Below are positions 33,987 to 45,075 of a DNA stretch of 64,000 nt, piece after piece (the stretch's first letter is position 1; each line of letters starts with the position of its first letter). Below the pieces are notes generated by a model. That model worked only from the letters and a program-made list of their open reading frames with translations. It had not been told where the DNA came from and searched no databases. Origin of the DNA: Clavulina sp. PMI_390 (Eukaryota; Basidiomycota; Agaricomycetes; Cantharellales; Hydnaceae); contig WIDE01000085.1 of NCBI GenBank assembly GCA_015039315.1, positions 1-64,000 of the forward strand, given 5' to 3'. A program made the translations under genes and the position numbers.

Positions 33987-35622
33987 GCGCTTTTTTGGGG
34001 GGCTTTTACTCCTTCGTTCCAACCATAACCATGCAACATGACCCATTTCTGCAACGTCTCACTCATCTCCATTCTTCTCATCTTCTTTTTTCTTCTGGTC
34101 CGACTTCGACTTTCTCCGCCCTTCTTCCATTCAAGCATAACATGTCTCAGGAGATTCAGGATTGTTTAGCAAAACCCCCTGTGATATCATGTCGCCTGCC
34201 TCTGGCCACACATCATTGATTGTAGCTGATTTTCACTGCTGTAAGTAGTATGTATAGATAATGTAGAACGCCGCACATATGGGACTATCGCGCGAGTGAG
34301 ATCTCCTACGCGATGAAAGGTGGATTTTTGCTACATTCTAGACAATATTCTCCAGGCTTAGGCACGTGGCCTAACCAACGCAGAACTTTCCCAGGCTTCT
34401 GATTGTCTCTCTCTCTCTCTCTCTCTGTCTCTGGCTGCGGGAGGTACCTGAGGCTGATATGTCTTTTCAATATCGAATCCCTGGGTATCATTCAAGTCGT
34501 ACTCGTTATCTAGCCTCTCAGCATAACTAGCAATGGTTATCTCATACTGTTGTTTATAGTGATGGGCTTCAAAAAAAAAAACACCACAGCTTCTTGATTA
34601 TGATCAGGATTCCTTTGATTGACCTCGGTAGCCATTGCCATATATCGCAGGCTGCCTTGTTATGCAGCCAGCATCGACATTATAGCGACTTTGATACATG
34701 AGTCCGAGATCCTGGGGACAGCCCCCAGTGGCCCAAAAGTAAATCACCTGCCTCTTCGCTGGTGTGGGGAGAGCCATTTCTCAATTACTCGTGCTGCTAA
34801 CAAAACCCCTCCATATCCATGCCATTCACTTAAACTGCTTTATCGACCCCCCTTGACCGAAAGCGACTAGAAGCTCCATGATCTCGATAATAGACCTTCT
34901 TTCCAAGAAGGGACGAGATGTGCATGCAAGGAATCAAATTGCGGCACTTTAAGTATGCTCCTAATTTCCCGAAGAGGCCCACATGACCCGTTGAACCTCG
35001 GCTCGGCCCTCGCATTCCCGAAACTATGTGCGGGAGTGGTCGGTATTTTCAACGGGTCGAAGCAGCGTTCCTATTACCACTAGTGTCTTCGGAGTTGACA
35101 ACGAGCGGGTGACTAATGGGCTGCTGTTCATCTAATCATTGGTTATCCTTTGGAACTTCACTCCAATAGACCAGCGTGTGACTTTTACTTGACGAGCACA
35201 CTTGCTAACTTCTATCCGAGGAACCGAAGGCAACTGTCGCCGGCGGCGCAATTACTGGCTAGTCCTTGCTCTGGCTTCTTTTCCGTCATGGGGTGTTTGG
35301 AAGGGAACCGATCCCGGCATCGCCCTTCTCTGGAGCAGGACTTATTCAATGCTGACTGGTTGAGCACGGGTATGTACGTATACACCACCAATCTGATGAT
35401 TCTCCCGTGGAGCTACTCCGTCTTCAGTTCGGTTATCTCGTTCTGGCGGACCGGACGCATTGGTATATCTACACACCCGTTCCCCACATTGCAGATTCAT
35501 CTGGCCCCGCCGTCACCCAGTCGTCCAGTGAGCCCAGAGTCATCAGGACCATTCCTCCACGGTCAAACTCGGCAGAAGTATCCGCATATCCCAGGAAATA
35601 CAGCGTGTGGCGAACCCCAGCA
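33987..35622. other. Intergenic between GRR1 and the P450 cluster
   Basis: No gene. It contains a (CT)n run at about 34406-34426 and a short A run near 34570. The last 160 bases are the promoter of the first P450, with a TATA-like GGTATATCTAC at about 35462. Confidence 0.55.
35462..35472 (+). promoter_or_regulatory. TATA-like promoter box of P450 gene 1
   Basis: GCATTGGTATATCTAC and the following CACCCGTTCCCCACAT resemble GCGTTGATATATCTAC with GCCCGCTCCCACAT before P450 gene 3 (49600-49625). Distance to the ATG is about 160 bp here and about 212 bp there. Genes 2 and 4 have looser TATATA elements about 130-150 bp before their ATGs. Confidence 0.5.
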
Positions 35623-38146
35623 ATGTACTACCTCATCCCCTCAGCTAGAACCAGTCCTCGACTCTACGTCGTCAATCTGTGTCTCAACTTCCTCATACCC
35701 CCTCTCATTCTTGCCACCCTCTTTTCGCAACGTCTGGCACTTCATAATTTCCCTTGGATATACCAAGCCATCACTTATATCTTGGCCACCCCTCTATACT
35801 GGACCGCGAAAGTTCAGTACGACTGCCTCACCGCGAAACGCGAGGCACGGAAGTTGGGAGCGGACCTAGTCCCCGAAGTCAAAGGAAAATGGCCGGGCAA
35901 TCTTGATGTTTTCCTCGAGTACGGCATTGCTGCCCACAGCTACTCAATGAACAGATGCTAATGACAAGTTTCTTATCGTTTAGGGCGGCAAAAGCACGCA
36001 AAATGAGCTATTCATTTACCGATATAACTTATCTGTTCGACCGTATGGGGAACCAGTTTGACACGATCAACTTCCGGGTGCTTTGGCAGGACCACATCAT
36101 CACGAGAGACCACTTGGTCATGAAGCAGGCGCTTGCCACTGGCTTCAGCGGATTCAACAAAACCGGAAGTGTTGTTGCTAAACTCAGGCGAGTTATTGAT
36201 TTCCTACTTTGAGTCTATTGTATCCTAGATAACATATTATTTAATTCACCACCCCATGTCAGGTTGTACGACTTGTTTGGTGATGGTATATTCAACGCCG
36301 ATGGCGCCGAGTGGAAGGCTCATCATGCTCTCACGCGCCCGTTCTTTGGTAAGTACCACACCCTTCCGTTCATGCCTGCTTTGTGACACTGGTTTGTGGT
36401 ATCTGCTCGGGATCCCTTTTTATCAGCCCGTGAACGTATCACGGACCATGAACACTTTGAGAAATACAGTAACAAGGTCCTCGAGATTCTCCGGAAGCGA
36501 GTTCAAGATGGTGAATCTATCGATGTGCAGGATCTATTTGGACGGTTCACTCTGGATGCTGCAGGTCTGTTGTCCGCCTCCTCTTGCCCCCACCTAGTTT
36601 GACATATTAGCTAACACGAAAAGCCAATTCATTCATCAACGTCATACTTTAGGAGAATTTCTCTTCGGCGTGCCAGACTTCAACACGCTCGATTTGCCCC
36701 TCCCTCGCCCAGGGAAGTCGACACTCGGCCCAAAAGGCTCCTCTATGCCCGAGACGGAGCGAAATGCATACACGGATTTCGTGAATGCATTCGAAGGGTT
36801 TCAAGTGGCGATCGTTCCCCGAGGTTTGCGAGGAGCCTTGTGGCCGCTATGGGAGTGGTCGAAGAATGTTGCCAAACAGCCAAATGAGGTAATCACTAAT
36901 TGGGTGCGACCGTTGATTGAGCAGGCTCTGGAGGCAAAGAGAGAGCGGGAAAAAGCTAAGGGCAATAGAGAGGACAAAATGGAAACGGACGAAGGGAGTT
37001 TGCTTGAGCATATCGCTGAGAGCACGGATGATATCAAGCTTGTCCGGGATGAGGTGAGATTCTTCGATTTCTCTTTGAAAATTTCTATACTTTATCGCAC
37101 TTGAGTCAATGGATGCGCTGGTTATAATGGGCTCCGACTTATTCTATTAGTTGGTGAATATTCTGCTGGCTAGTCGCGACACGACTGCTGGTCTCCTCAG
37201 TTTCCTCTTCTATCTGCTTTCGATGGACCCAGTCAGACTGGAGAAGCTGCGGGGCGAGATTTTAGCCGAGGTATCAACTGGATCGCCAACTTACGACGAT
37301 ATCCGCCGGCTCAAATATTGTGCGTTTCTTTCTTACCCCTTGTCGCTCATTCAGTCGTTCTTAATGGCCATCGTGGGCCACTAAACCATAAGCCTCCTTG
37401 TCTAATTTCTTTCCCTTTTATCTCTGTTCATTTCATAGTGCGTGCCTGCTTGAACGAGACCCTTCGCATCTTCCCCCCTGTGCCGTACAATACTCGGTTC
37501 ACCGCCGGCCCGTCGCTTCTTCGCACCGCCGAATCCAATCGCGATGGCTCTACAAAATCCCTCTACGTGCCACACGCTCACACCCAAATGCGGTACGCAC
37601 CGATGCTCATGCAAACAAGGAAGGACCTTTGGGGAGAGGACGCCGTGGAGTTCCGGCCAGAGAGGTGGTTGGAGAAGGAGAGTTTAGCCGAGATCACAGC
37701 GGATCCGTTTAGGTTTATTCCGTTCAACGCAGGGCCGCGGATCTGTCTTGGACAGGTGCGTGAATCTTCCAGTTTTCTTGACCTCGCTTCCCGGCCTTCA
37801 ACATTTCCCAGAGTCCCTGACTAACTCAGCATTCCGTACTTTAGAATTTCGCCTATAATCAAGCTAGTTTCCGTGTGTATTTTCTGCTTCATCTATGACC
37901 AGCCTCTTTATTTTCTTTCTCACTTGGGTACATTTTGTCTCAGTAACTGTCCGCATCCTCCAAGCATTCGATTCGTTCCAGCTGCGCCAGCGCGAAGATG
38001 CGCCCCCTGGATCTATTCCTCCAGAGGCCTGGAAAGAAGCAAACGGTCAAAGGCAAGCAGTAGAACAGATATGGCCTGCTGCAGGAGTAACGCTATACAG
38101 TCGGGGCGGAATTTGGATCTCGATGAAGATGGCACCCTCCGCGTAA
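35623..38146 (+). CDS. Cytochrome P450, CYP63-like, gene 1
   Basis: Predicted 613 aa from nine exons: 35623-35918, 35984-36187, 36263-36348, 36427-36564, 36653-37053, 37151-37319, 37439-37755, 37845-37872 and 37944-38146. N-terminal hydrophobic helices (YVVNLCLNFLIPPLILATL and WIYQAITYILATPLYW) anchor it in the ER membrane. P450 signatures in order: I-helix ASRDTT, K-helix ETLR, FRPERW, and haem loop FNAGPRICLGQ with the axial Cys. The overall sequence resembles the white-rot CYP63 family, which oxidises hydrophobic substrates with NADPH-P450 reductase; substrate unknown. Intron 2 starts with GC (CTCAG|GCGAGT), where the paralogues have GT. Exon lengths equal those of the three other complete P450s in the window. 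It is tandem with the gene at 38911. Confidence 0.92.
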
Positions 38147-38910
38147 CTTTGCTATGCAGGCAATGGAACCCTCGGTCCAATGGTTTGAGTGGTCGTGGCG
38201 TGCTTACAGCCTGGTGTAACTATGAAAACCCATGTCCTGTGGTGAAAATTCAACCCATCTCTCCCGCACATGGCTTCATTAGTGTGGTCACGGTGCGCAA
38301 ATATGAAGCGGCCGTAGAGTCGGGCGAAAGGAGTCAGATCTGAGCACGTTAGAAACACTAGCCAGCAAGAATCACGATCAGAATTCCAATCAGAATCAGT
38401 ATCAAGGTCCCGCAGCCCTGGCAGGTAATTGCTAGTCACGTGGCAGGGGTTGTGGTCTCCACACCCCACAATCAAGCGCCCGCAACGGTGGTTGGAACAT
38501 GATTTCCTATCTTGAAAGCACCCGGAAGAGCCTTTGACGGCATAACATTCCGTCTGTAACATGTTGTATCATCTGAATCAACATTTCAGCACCAATGACG
38601 CGTGAAACTCTCAGCACTCATCCTCATAGACCGAGGAACAAGAGGTTACGATGGGATGTGGTTGCCACGCCTGAGACGGAAAGAACTACCCGATATGAAT
38701 CCCTCGGAGCTTCCCACACCCTACAGTTTGGTGCCCATATATACGCTGGGCAGGTCAGGCCGTTGACTGGAGGCTGTATGATATATATACGTCCGCATCA
38801 GTTTTCCATCTCCTGGCTTCACCCTGCTCAGCCGTCCAGGTTCGAACCAAAACCTACGTCATTGGGTGATCGGAATACGTTTTACCTCGAAAACGATTGA
38901 CGACCCTGAG
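38147..38910. other. Intergenic between P450 genes 1 and 2
   Basis: No gene. A TATATATA element at about 38783-38790 lies 120-130 bp before the ATG of P450 gene 2. Confidence 0.5.
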
Positions 38911-41483
38911 ATGTACTATCTGATCCCCTCTGCCAGAACAAATCCTCAGCTCTATGTCGTCAATCTGTTTATCAACTTTTTTGCTCCTCCTCTCATTCTT
39001 GCCACTCTCATCTCACAACGCCTGACGGTTCATTACGTGTCATGGATCTACCACGTCATCATCTACACCTTTGCTACCCCTCTATATTGGACTATGAAGG
39101 TCCAATATGATTACTTCATGGCAAAGCGAGAAGCAAGAAGGCTAGGGGTGGAGCTTGTTCCAGAAGTCAAAGGCAAATGGCCTGGCAATTTGGATGTTCT
39201 ATTCGAGTACGTCATCCTTCAGTTATTCCACAAGCAGACATAACTATTTCGATTTGTAGGGCTGCGGAAGCGCGCAAAACGAGCTACTCGATTAGCGACA
39301 TAAGTTATCTGTTCGAGCGCATGGGTGACAAAATCGACACGATCAATTTACGGGTGCTTTGGCAAGACCAGATCATTACAAGGGACCACATGGTAATGAA
39401 GCAGATGCTTACCACGGGTTTTGAAGGGTTCACTAGAGCTGGGAGTGTTCCTGCGAGGCTCCGGTGAGTTATCGTCACGTCGACTCGTCGGAGTTTTGAA
39501 GGGTTCACTGCAGATGCTTACCACGGGTTTTGAAGGGTTCACTAGAGCTGGGAGTGTTCCTGCGAGGCTCCGGTGAGTTATCGTCACGTCGACTCGTTTT
39601 TTCTCGCCTGAGATTGATACGAAATGGGTTCGTTGACTCGATCGTCATATATTTCAGATTATACGATTTATTCGGAGATGGTATTTTCAACGTCGACGGC
39701 GCCGAGTGGAAGGCTCATCGCGCTCTCACGCGCCCGTTCTTTGGTGTGTATAACGCCGAGGTATTCATCGAAGCTTCCTAACTCCACCGTCGTCATCCCG
39801 CTCGGGCTATTTCATCAGCTCGCGAGCGTGTCACGGACCATGAACACTTCGAGAAGTATAGTAACAAAGTCATTGACATCCTCCGGAAGCGAGCCGAGGA
39901 TAACGAATCAATCGACCTGCAAGATCTCTTTGGGCGTTTCACGCTCGATGCTGCCGGTTTGTATCTCGATCTTGCGCAATGCCAAATTCGATATTGTCAC
40001 TGACCTGATTGCTACTTTTTTTTCTCATAATTTTCTGATTTCAGGAGAGTTTTTGTTTGGTGTGTCGGATTTTGATACCCTAGATGCCCCTCTTCCTCGT
40101 CCGGGGCAGGCTATCCTTGGCCCGAAAGGCTCTTCTGTCCCCGAAGCACAACAAAACGCTTATACAGACTTCGTCAATGCCTTCGAATGGTTTCAAGTGG
40201 CCATCACCCCTCGAGCTTCTCGAGGAGTGCTCTGGCCACTGTGGGAATGGTCGAAGAGTGTCGCGGAGGAACCAAATGGGGTGATCACTGCCTGGGTGCG
40301 GCCCTTGATCGAACGCGCTTTAGAGGCAAAGAAGGCGCAAGAGAAGACTGCAGGTGATCGCGAGGAAAAGATACGAACCGATGAAGGGAGTTTGCTTGAA
40401 CATATTGCTGAGAGCACGGAAGATGTCAAACTCGTCCGCGATGAGGTGCGATTGTTGAATCCAAGACTTCGTTCGTCCTATCATCTTTTGGTGACGGCGT
40501 ACTAAGATTTCGTTTTGTCTCGGTTTGCTAGTTGGTGAATATTCTGTTGGCGAGTCGCGACACGACCGCTGGTCTCTTGGGCTTCCTATTCTACCTTCTC
40601 GCACTGGACCCAGTCAGGTTAGAGAAGCTACGGGCCGAGATACTAGCTGAGGTACCCTCCGGGTCTCCGTCGTATGACGACATCCGTCGCCTCAAGTACT
40701 GTACGTCTTCCTGCTCCATGTTTTACTAGATTTCCCCGGCTGTCTGGCAGCAGATATGGACTCCTGACCCATGCTGGATTTTCTGCCTTATTCTTTGTCC
40801 TCTAGTGCGCGCTTGTTTGAATGAAACGCTCCGCATATTCCCTCCGGTGCCATACAATAATCGGTTCACCATGAGCCCCTCCCTCCTTCATACAGCGGAA
40901 ACGAACCCTGATGGATCGAAGAAAGTTCTCTACGTACCACATACACACACTCCAGTGCGATATGCCCCGATTCTTATGCAGACAAGGAAGGATCTTTGGG
41001 GGGACGACGCCATGGAGTTCCGTCCAGAGAGATGGCTGGAGAAAGAGAGCCTGGCTGATATCACGGCGGATCCGTTCAAGTTTCTCCCGTTTAATGCGGG
41101 GCCAAGGATCTGTCTCGGACAGGTACGTTACTATTCTGCTTCCCATAACTCCATTGTAACGTAAGTAAACTAAACCTGAAATCTGGCATTTCAGAATTTC
41201 GCCTATAACGAGGCTAGCTATTGTATGAATATTCAACATGTTCAACGACGTGTGTCTCGCTGATTATCCCATTCCCATAGTGACTGTTCGCATCCTGCAG
41301 TCTTTTGGCTCATTCGAACTACGACAACAAGAAGATGCTCCCAAAGGATGCCTTCCTCCGCCAGAGTGGCAAAGGGCGAGCGATAAGAGACAGGGAGTGG
41401 AGAAGATATGGCCTGCGACTGCGATGACGATTTACAGTCGAGGCGGAATCTGGATCAAGATGAAGATGACCCCGCCCTCATAA
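38911..41483 (+). CDS. Cytochrome P450, CYP63-like, gene 2
   Basis: Predicted 613 aa from exons 38911-39206, 39260-39463, 39658-39743, 39819-39956, 40045-40445, 40532-40700, 40806-41122, 41195-41222 and 41281-41483. N-terminal membrane helices (VVNLFINFFAPPLILATLI), ASRDTT, ETLR, FRPERW and FNAGPRICLGQ are intact. The end of exon 2 and its splice donor are tandemly duplicated: 39402-39488 is repeated exactly at 39511-39597. Reading through the first donor meets TGA at once, so a full-length protein needs the first donor with the second copy left inside the intron. Oxidation of hydrophobic substrates is inferred from the family. KR gene 1 follows on the same strand after 1.5 kb. Confidence 0.9.
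39402..39597. repeat. 109-bp-period tandem duplication across a P450 exon-intron junction
   Basis: Two identical 87-bp copies (39402-39488 and 39511-39597) flank a 22-bp spacer that itself contains a third fragment, TTTTGAAGGGTTCACT. Each copy contains the last 62 coding bases of exon 2 and the donor CGGTGAGT. Confidence 0.95.
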
Positions 41484-42980
41484 CAAGCTTGTGCTGTATT
41501 TGCTTCGGGGAAATTCCGCACTCTTTGTCAACTACTTCGCAATTACAGTGACGCCTGTGAATTAGATTGTGAAAACTTGTTTGGACCACGTTATCTGATA
41601 ACAATGCACAGCGTGAAATCCCGCTTCCAGGATTGAAGCAATGCGCACACCTGAGAACAAGTGGCACAAGCGACTCCTGGGATCCAATAGATGGACGCAA
41701 TGAAGAAATCAATTAGCAATAGATCTATCTGATCGCTTGTAACGATCCTGACCGAATGCTGTTTGCACAACACGAGCAGGATTCATCACAGCCAAAGTGC
41801 TACGCCATGGACCCTCCCGGGTAGTCATGGTTGACAGAAAGGCAAAGAAACGAGCTGAAGAGATATATAAGTGTGGACGATTCAGAAGGAAGCGGTAGCG
41901 AGTTATGTTCTGCAATTTGAGCGCTCATGTAGCAAGCCGGAAGTGGAACTGCGGGTAAATTGAATGAAATGATGACGCAGTCAACTGATGCCCCAAAGAA
42001 TCAATAATGAGGGGAAGTAGAATTCAACTATCGTGAGTCCTTAAGGATGCCAATTTAGACATATCATGGATTATCTCTTCAAGCTGACCGCCAAAAGCGG
42101 AGATCTGCAGGTGGATGCACAAATTACCCGCCATGAAAGTTTGATTGACCAAGCGATCGTGATTGATATTGGTGTCCAATATTGCTGAAAAAACGGAGAT
42201 AATGTACTGTCGCGGTTTTCCGCCTCAGCCATTCTTGCTGTAATGATGTGTCCAGCTGTCTCGTTCAAGATGACTTTATAAAAACTCGTGATGCCACCCG
42301 GGCTTTTCCATCTCTTCTTCATAATACTAGCCGTATGCGATTATATTGGCATTGAGCAGATCGCCTCGGGCGATTTCGCTCCGCCAGGATTCCCACGTGC
42401 GCATGACCCCCCTCCTTGATTCTGCCACTTGTCCTTTTGGAAAGTGACTGAGCGGCCATTGCATGAAGTTCAATGCCTGGTATCAGTTGCCTTCGATATG
42501 CGCAGTCATTCAATTGCTCCGTTAATCATCCATCTCGAGCCCTTTCTCATGCTTCACCATGACTTCAAGGTGATCTTTGTTGGCCCAATGAGTACTAGTT
42601 GTATACACTGAGGCGAGTGACGAGGAGGTGGGGCCCGGTTGATATTTAGCATAGATGGATTTACTTTTTGACTGGATGTCGCCCTTGGTTTCTTTGTTTT
42701 CAAGGCCAAACTCAATAAGGCTTCCAATGCTTGGCGGTGATAGATGCACCAATTCACCTCATGGAGTTCTCAATGCAGTTTTCACGAATGACGTGATATC
42801 TAGCTTGCGCACTTAATATATCTTGGTGATGCATAACTTCTAGTAGTCGGCTGACCGGGCCAACACACTGGATAAAAACCAGCCATTCAAGCATCTTCTA
42901 ACCCCCCATCATCTATTTCACCCAATCTTCCCTGCGCATCTGATCTATCGTTGAACTTCAGCCATCACTCATACGTAGAG
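41484..42980. other. Intergenic between P450 gene 2 and reductase gene 1
   Basis: No gene was found in 1.5 kb. A GATAAAA box at 42871-42877 lies 110 bp before the ATG at 42981; the same box occurs 107 bp before reductase 2 and about 81 bp before reductase 3. Confidence 0.55.
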
Positions 42981-44283
42981 ATGCCGTCTATTGCAGCACC
43001 AGCGAAGGTTCTTGTCACAGGTGCCTCCGGTTTCTTGGCCACCAACGTTGTCAAGTCTCTGCTTGACGCAGGGTACACAGTTGTGGGTACTGGTGAGTCA
43101 CACATCCCCCAGAATGACTCAGTGGATTCGTGCGCTAAGCTCGGTGCCTTAGTTCGATCACCTCCCAAGGGCGAGTATCTCAACAAACTCTACAACTCGA
43201 CTAAATTCTCCTATGCGATTGTCGAGGATATCGAGACGCCCAATGCATTCGACGAAGTTGTCAAGACTGGGGGCTTCGAAGGCATTGTTCACACCGCGAG
43301 TCCTTTCCACGCAAGTATTTATCTGACTGTATCGGTGGCAGCCGGTAAAACATCTAACCCATTCCTTCCCTTAGGTCGACGATGGGGATCCACAGGCGAT
43401 GGTGGGTCCTGCAGTGCACGGTACTACCAATATTCTCAACACTGCACTTAAGTTTGGGTATAGCATGAATGTTTCTTTGCGATCCTCTCTCGACTCACCT
43501 GAGCGCCCTGTAGTGCAACTGTGAAGCGTGTCGTGATCACATCATCCGCAATTGCTATGCTTCCCATCGAGCCTCCCCGTGGCGCATTCACCTGGTCGGA
43601 GAAAGACTGGAACGACAAAGACGTCCGCGATTTCGAGGCTGCCGGATCGAAGGCTTCAGGAGGCCTCGCCTATACTGCGTCAAAGACGCTCGCCGAACGC
43701 GCGGCATGGGACTTTGTAGCCCAGCACAAGGATTCTATCTCATGGGACCTCAGCGTCATCAACCCCTCGTACATCTTCGGCCCCATCATCCATGATGTGG
43801 CATCACCTGAAAAGCTAAACACTAGCCACAAACTATTCTTCGATGCTATTAAAGCTAAGGAGGAAAACCTGACACCCCAAAGCGTGGGATATTACTTTGG
43901 CGGATTGGTGGATGTGCGTACTGTTGCTAAGGCGCATTCACAGGCCCTCGCGGTCGAGGGAGCAGGCGGGAAGCGATTCCTCGTTTCTGATGCGCAGTGG
44001 AGCACGCAGGATATCTGTATGCATATTTCTGTTTTCCACGATTTGAACTGCGCTGATCATGGACCTTCGTGCTCCAGACGATGCACTCAACAAGGTCGGT
44101 GTACCCAATATCCCGAAGGGGTATCCAGGTGCCCAGCATGCAGAAACATACAATGTTCATGACAACACGCTCTCACGCCAACTGCTGGGTCTTGAGTTCC
44201 CTGGCCTTGAGGCCATCGCTGTTGATACATACAATAGCTTGAAGGAACGCTTCCCCAGTGCATTTACCACTACCGAAGCTTAA
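42981..44283 (+). CDS. NADPH-dependent aldehyde/ketone reductase (extended SDR, GRE2-like), gene 1
   Basis: Predicted 353 aa from exons 42981-43092, 43153-43310, 43375-43457, 43514-44016 and 44078-44283. The Rossmann motif VLVTGASGFLATNVV is at the N-terminus. The catalytic set of extended SDRs is present: Ser in VVITSSAIAM and Y-x3-K in YTASKTLAERAAWDF. INPSYIFGP and FFGGLVDVRTVAKAH-like segments also match the dihydroflavonol-reductase/GRE2 group, which reduces aldehydes and ketones with NADPH in the cytosol. Intron 2 begins with GC (CCTTTCCAC|GCAAGT), where reductase 2 has GT. It sits downstream of two P450s and could act on their carbonyl products (inference). Confidence 0.92.
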
Positions 44284-45075
44284 TAGTAGTAGTGCGGAAA
44301 GATAGCATTCTTTATCTTCATGATCGAATCTCATTCTGTACGAATGTTCAATCGGGGCCTCCTTGGTATGGGGTTTGTAAACTGGACAGGCTGATATTCT
44401 AACAGCCTGACGTGGTAAAGTTCAAATCCTCATCAATTCTCGTTCAGGCAGATGTTTCGATTTGCGAGAATCGGCTAAAGCAGTGGCAGCTGAGCTTGCA
44501 AATGCCGAAGAATAGAGGACACTGGCCAGAAAGTAAGATAAGGTGATATATGATAGGGAATAAGCGGAAAACCTCAGTACAAACAACGGAGAGTGAACCC
44601 AAGAGAAGAGAGGGAGAAGCGGAGAAAGTGACCTAGTTGAGCCAGGCCTAAATTGGCCCGCTGGCGAAGTGGAGGTTATGGGCGCATGTGTAGACCAAAG
44701 GAACGCGGTAGGCAGTCACGGAGGACGGAGATGTGCCGGACAAGTGGAGAAGGGGCGCCTATGACCCCAAAAGCGCCCAGAAAGGCTATAGGGCTGATCA
44801 AAAGCGAACCGCGATTGGGCTTCCCGCCAAGAGGTGACGCACGCCTTGGATGGGACCAAACGACAAGGAATATGCGAAGGCCGTACTTCAGCTCGACACT
44901 TCAGCTGTGGTCTTTGCCGGAATGGGTCAAGGATTGGCGCGTAAAGGGGATGTGGTTGGGGAGAGATATGTGGTGGTGCGTGTCAGGAGGGAAATAGATG
45001 CGAGCAACGGTGCTTCGTCCATCTCGAATGACGTCATTGTACGCCTCGCACGGAGAGAAGGATCAGCGAATATCG
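44284..45075. other. Intergenic between reductase 1 and NTPase-nuclease gene
   Basis: The 3' ends of two convergent genes face each other. No gene or repeat was recognised. Confidence 0.5.

Noticed and set aside
34406..34426. (CT)n tract
   Set aside because: Ordinary microsatellite in intergenic DNA with no linked element.
38838..38850. GGTTCGAACC resembling a tRNA B-box
   Set aside because: No A-box at the right distance and no cloverleaf can be drawn from the flanks.
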